A stretch of DNA of 64,000 nucleotides from positions 30,312,120 to 30,376,119 of the forward strand of contig CM059568.1 in the NCBI GenBank assembly GCA_030386875.1, written 5' to 3'. The notes beneath the pieces were generated by a model. That model was not told where the DNA came from. It searched no databases and worked only from the letters and a program-made list of their open reading frames with translations. This DNA comes from Morinoia aosen (Eukaryota; Arthropoda; Malacostraca; Amphipoda; Talitridae). The translations under genes were made by a program, and so were the position numbers. This document shows positions 62,795 through 64,000 of the stretch, piece by piece (the stretch's first letter is position 1; every line of letters begins with the position of its first letter).

Positions 62795-64000
62795 TGTCAC
62801 TGCTACCTTGCGGATTTTCTGATCTTCGCTACGGTGGAGTGCATGAACGGACTTCAAAGGGACGCCAAAAGAAAATGAGGTTTCTTCGGTTTATTTCAAG
62901 CCCCGTTGACTCCGTGAACTGCACAAACAGGTATAGTTCAGGTTCGGCACATCAATACGCATGATAGGAAAACTCCTAGTTTAAGATCATAGACGACTGA
63001 CCGATTAAGGTATATAGTACCGCATAATATGAAAAAACTCAAACCTCGAATGTATATGAGAAGTAGTTGACTAAGACACGAATAGCAACTAAATAATGCT
63101 AGAACTAGGTATGATATTTTAATGATAAAGAAACATCTCGCCAGTCTCAAGAGTTCACGAGTCGATTCATGTTAGCGAGAATTCCAGTCATAGAGAATAG
63201 CAATAAGAGAATAGTGACACATGAAAGGGAATCAATTGTCCTGCCAACGACATAACACAATGAGACGGCTGTTGCATTGACTGAGAAGAAAATAAGTCTC
63301 TCCGGTTAAAGAACACATTGGCGGATACACACTTGTAATGCACACATAGGACCAAAGGAGGACAGCCTACTCGCACACACATTGATGACAACTATTTTAG
63401 CATCTGAGTCAGCATATTAAAATTTCAGACTTTCACGATATGAAATACAGTTCATTTTTCATACTGAGCACCCAACAATGCGGATCCAATTTTATAAACC
63501 TACACATGGAAGTCTTTCTTATCTTCCCATTAATTTTTTTTTTGCTAGAGAACACATTGCTAAAGAACACTCTCCAGCTAAAGAACACTCTCCAGCTAAA
63601 GAACACTCTCCAGCTAAAGAACACTCTCCAGCTAAAGAACACATTGCTAAAGAACACTCTCCAGCTAAAGAATACATTGATGAAGAACACTCTCCAGCTA
63701 AAGAACACATTGCTAAAGAACACTCTCCAGCTAAAGAACACATTGCTAAAGAACACTCTCCAGCTAAAGAACACACTGCTGAAGAACACTCTCCAGCTAA
63801 AAAACACATTGATGAAGAACACTCTCCAGCTAAAGAACACAGTGCTAAAGAACACTCTCCAGCTAAAGAACACATTGATTTCAGAACCTCGGCCTTCAAT
63901 TATCTTGGACTGTTTACATAATCAAATGCTACAACAGCACTGGTTGCAGCCCTGGTAGAACAACCTGACAACACCCTGGAGTACTTACAAACGATGGGAG
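62795..64000 (-). repeat. BEL 5' LTR, expanded, runs off the window
   Basis: It shares its first 530 bp with the left LTR, then has an extra block at about 63321-63543 and an expanded minisatellite at 63544-63880 before the common sequence returns (GATTTCAGAACCTCGGCC). The common end AACGATGGGAG is cut by the window edge. At more than 1.2 kb it is over 500 bp longer than its partner. Confidence 0.85.
63544..63880. repeat. 18/15-bp minisatellite in BEL LTR
   Basis: Units GCTAAAGAACACTCTCCA (18 bp) and GCTAAAGAACACATT (15 bp, also GATGAAGAACACTCT forms) alternate irregularly; some 18-bp units occur in runs. All units are multiples of three, so several frames stay open on both strands for over 120 codons. 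Those frames are artefacts of the repeat. The left LTR has only about three units at 57930-57980. Confidence 0.9.

Larger units (their letters stand above)
57411..64000 (-). mobile_element. BEL/Pao LTR retrotransposon lacking reverse transcriptase
   Basis: Two LTR copies in the same orientation (57411-58114 and 62795 to beyond 64000) flank a minus-strand gag-protease region. The gag knuckles and the protease-region motifs (ISHFAHHFLPLDKHAEVAVL, AIGWAVVGKV) are BEL/Pao-like. No reverse transcriptase, RNase H or integrase motif is present between the protease and the 3' LTR, so this copy is non-autonomous. The element continues past the right edge. Confidence 0.8.

Noticed and set aside
63440-63958. 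Four long overlapping frames on both strands in the BEL LTR
   Set aside because: They result from minisatellite units of 15 and 18 bp, both multiples of three without stops; the predicted proteins are plain repeats.
1-64000. tRNA, rRNA or other RNA genes
   Set aside because: No stretch with tRNA box A/B spacing or rRNA-like sequence was noticed by eye; a covariance-model scan was not possible.

Overview
This is a eukaryotic, most likely invertebrate (arthropod-like) genomic window. Three spliced exons of one host gene sit at the left end, and nearly all the rest is transposable elements and repeats. I saw no bacterial-style operons and no RNA genes. The host gene is the 5' part of a TRIM23 (ARD1-type RING E3 ligase/Arf-like GTPase) homologue on the minus strand, with exons at 4632-4528, 2585-2369 and 205-75; its remaining exons lie left of the window. 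The lineage is inferred only from the element types (I-type LINEs with RNase H, a LINE with a PHD-like finger and an esterase in ORF1, BEL and gypsy LTR elements, a Mutator-like transposase) and cannot be fixed further.

Layout: 1-4.6 kb, TRIM23 5' exons and introns. 4.65-7.4 kb, a possible small transposon directly upstream of the TRIM23 start, then two fragments of LINE-A, one split by a 5'-truncated RNase H LINE (LINE-B) with a 13-bp target duplication. 7.4-17.9 kb, a decayed I-type LINE (LINE-C) whose ORF1 is split by about 5 kb of nested inverted-repeat transposons. 18.0-20.4 kb, LINE-A copy 2. 20.4-21.8 kb, an AT-rich repeat block. 21.8-30.9 kb, a second I-type LINE (LINE-D) whose ORF1 is cut at four places by palindromic transposons, each with an 8-bp target duplication. 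31.0-36.6 kb, a LINE-A 3' fragment and a nearly full-length LINE-A copy (PHD-like/SGNH-esterase ORF1, endonuclease-RT ORF2). 36.6-44.6 kb, an old Ty3/gypsy element with an intact Mutator-like transposase gene inside its integrase region. 44.6-50.1 kb, a third I-type LINE (LINE-C2), cut by the gypsy 3' LTR. 50.2-52.0 kb, a LINE-A ORF1 fragment split by a probable solo LTR. 52.3-55.1 kb, minisatellite and diverged tandem duplication. 55.1-57.4 kb, an L2/CR1-like LINE lacking its RT catalytic core. 57.4 kb to the end, a BEL/Pao element with both LTRs (right LTR running past the window), intact gag-protease but no reverse transcriptase, and an expanded minisatellite in one LTR.

The most striking structure is the set of palindromic transposons in 12-17 kb and 26-30 kb. 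They share an 8-bp (once apparently 9-bp) target duplication and ends beginning GG, fall into at least three outer-arm types, insert into one another, and two arm types share one inner core (CCTATTACAAACG...). Their order of insertion can be read directly from the target duplications. No transposase for them is visible here, so their superfamily is open.
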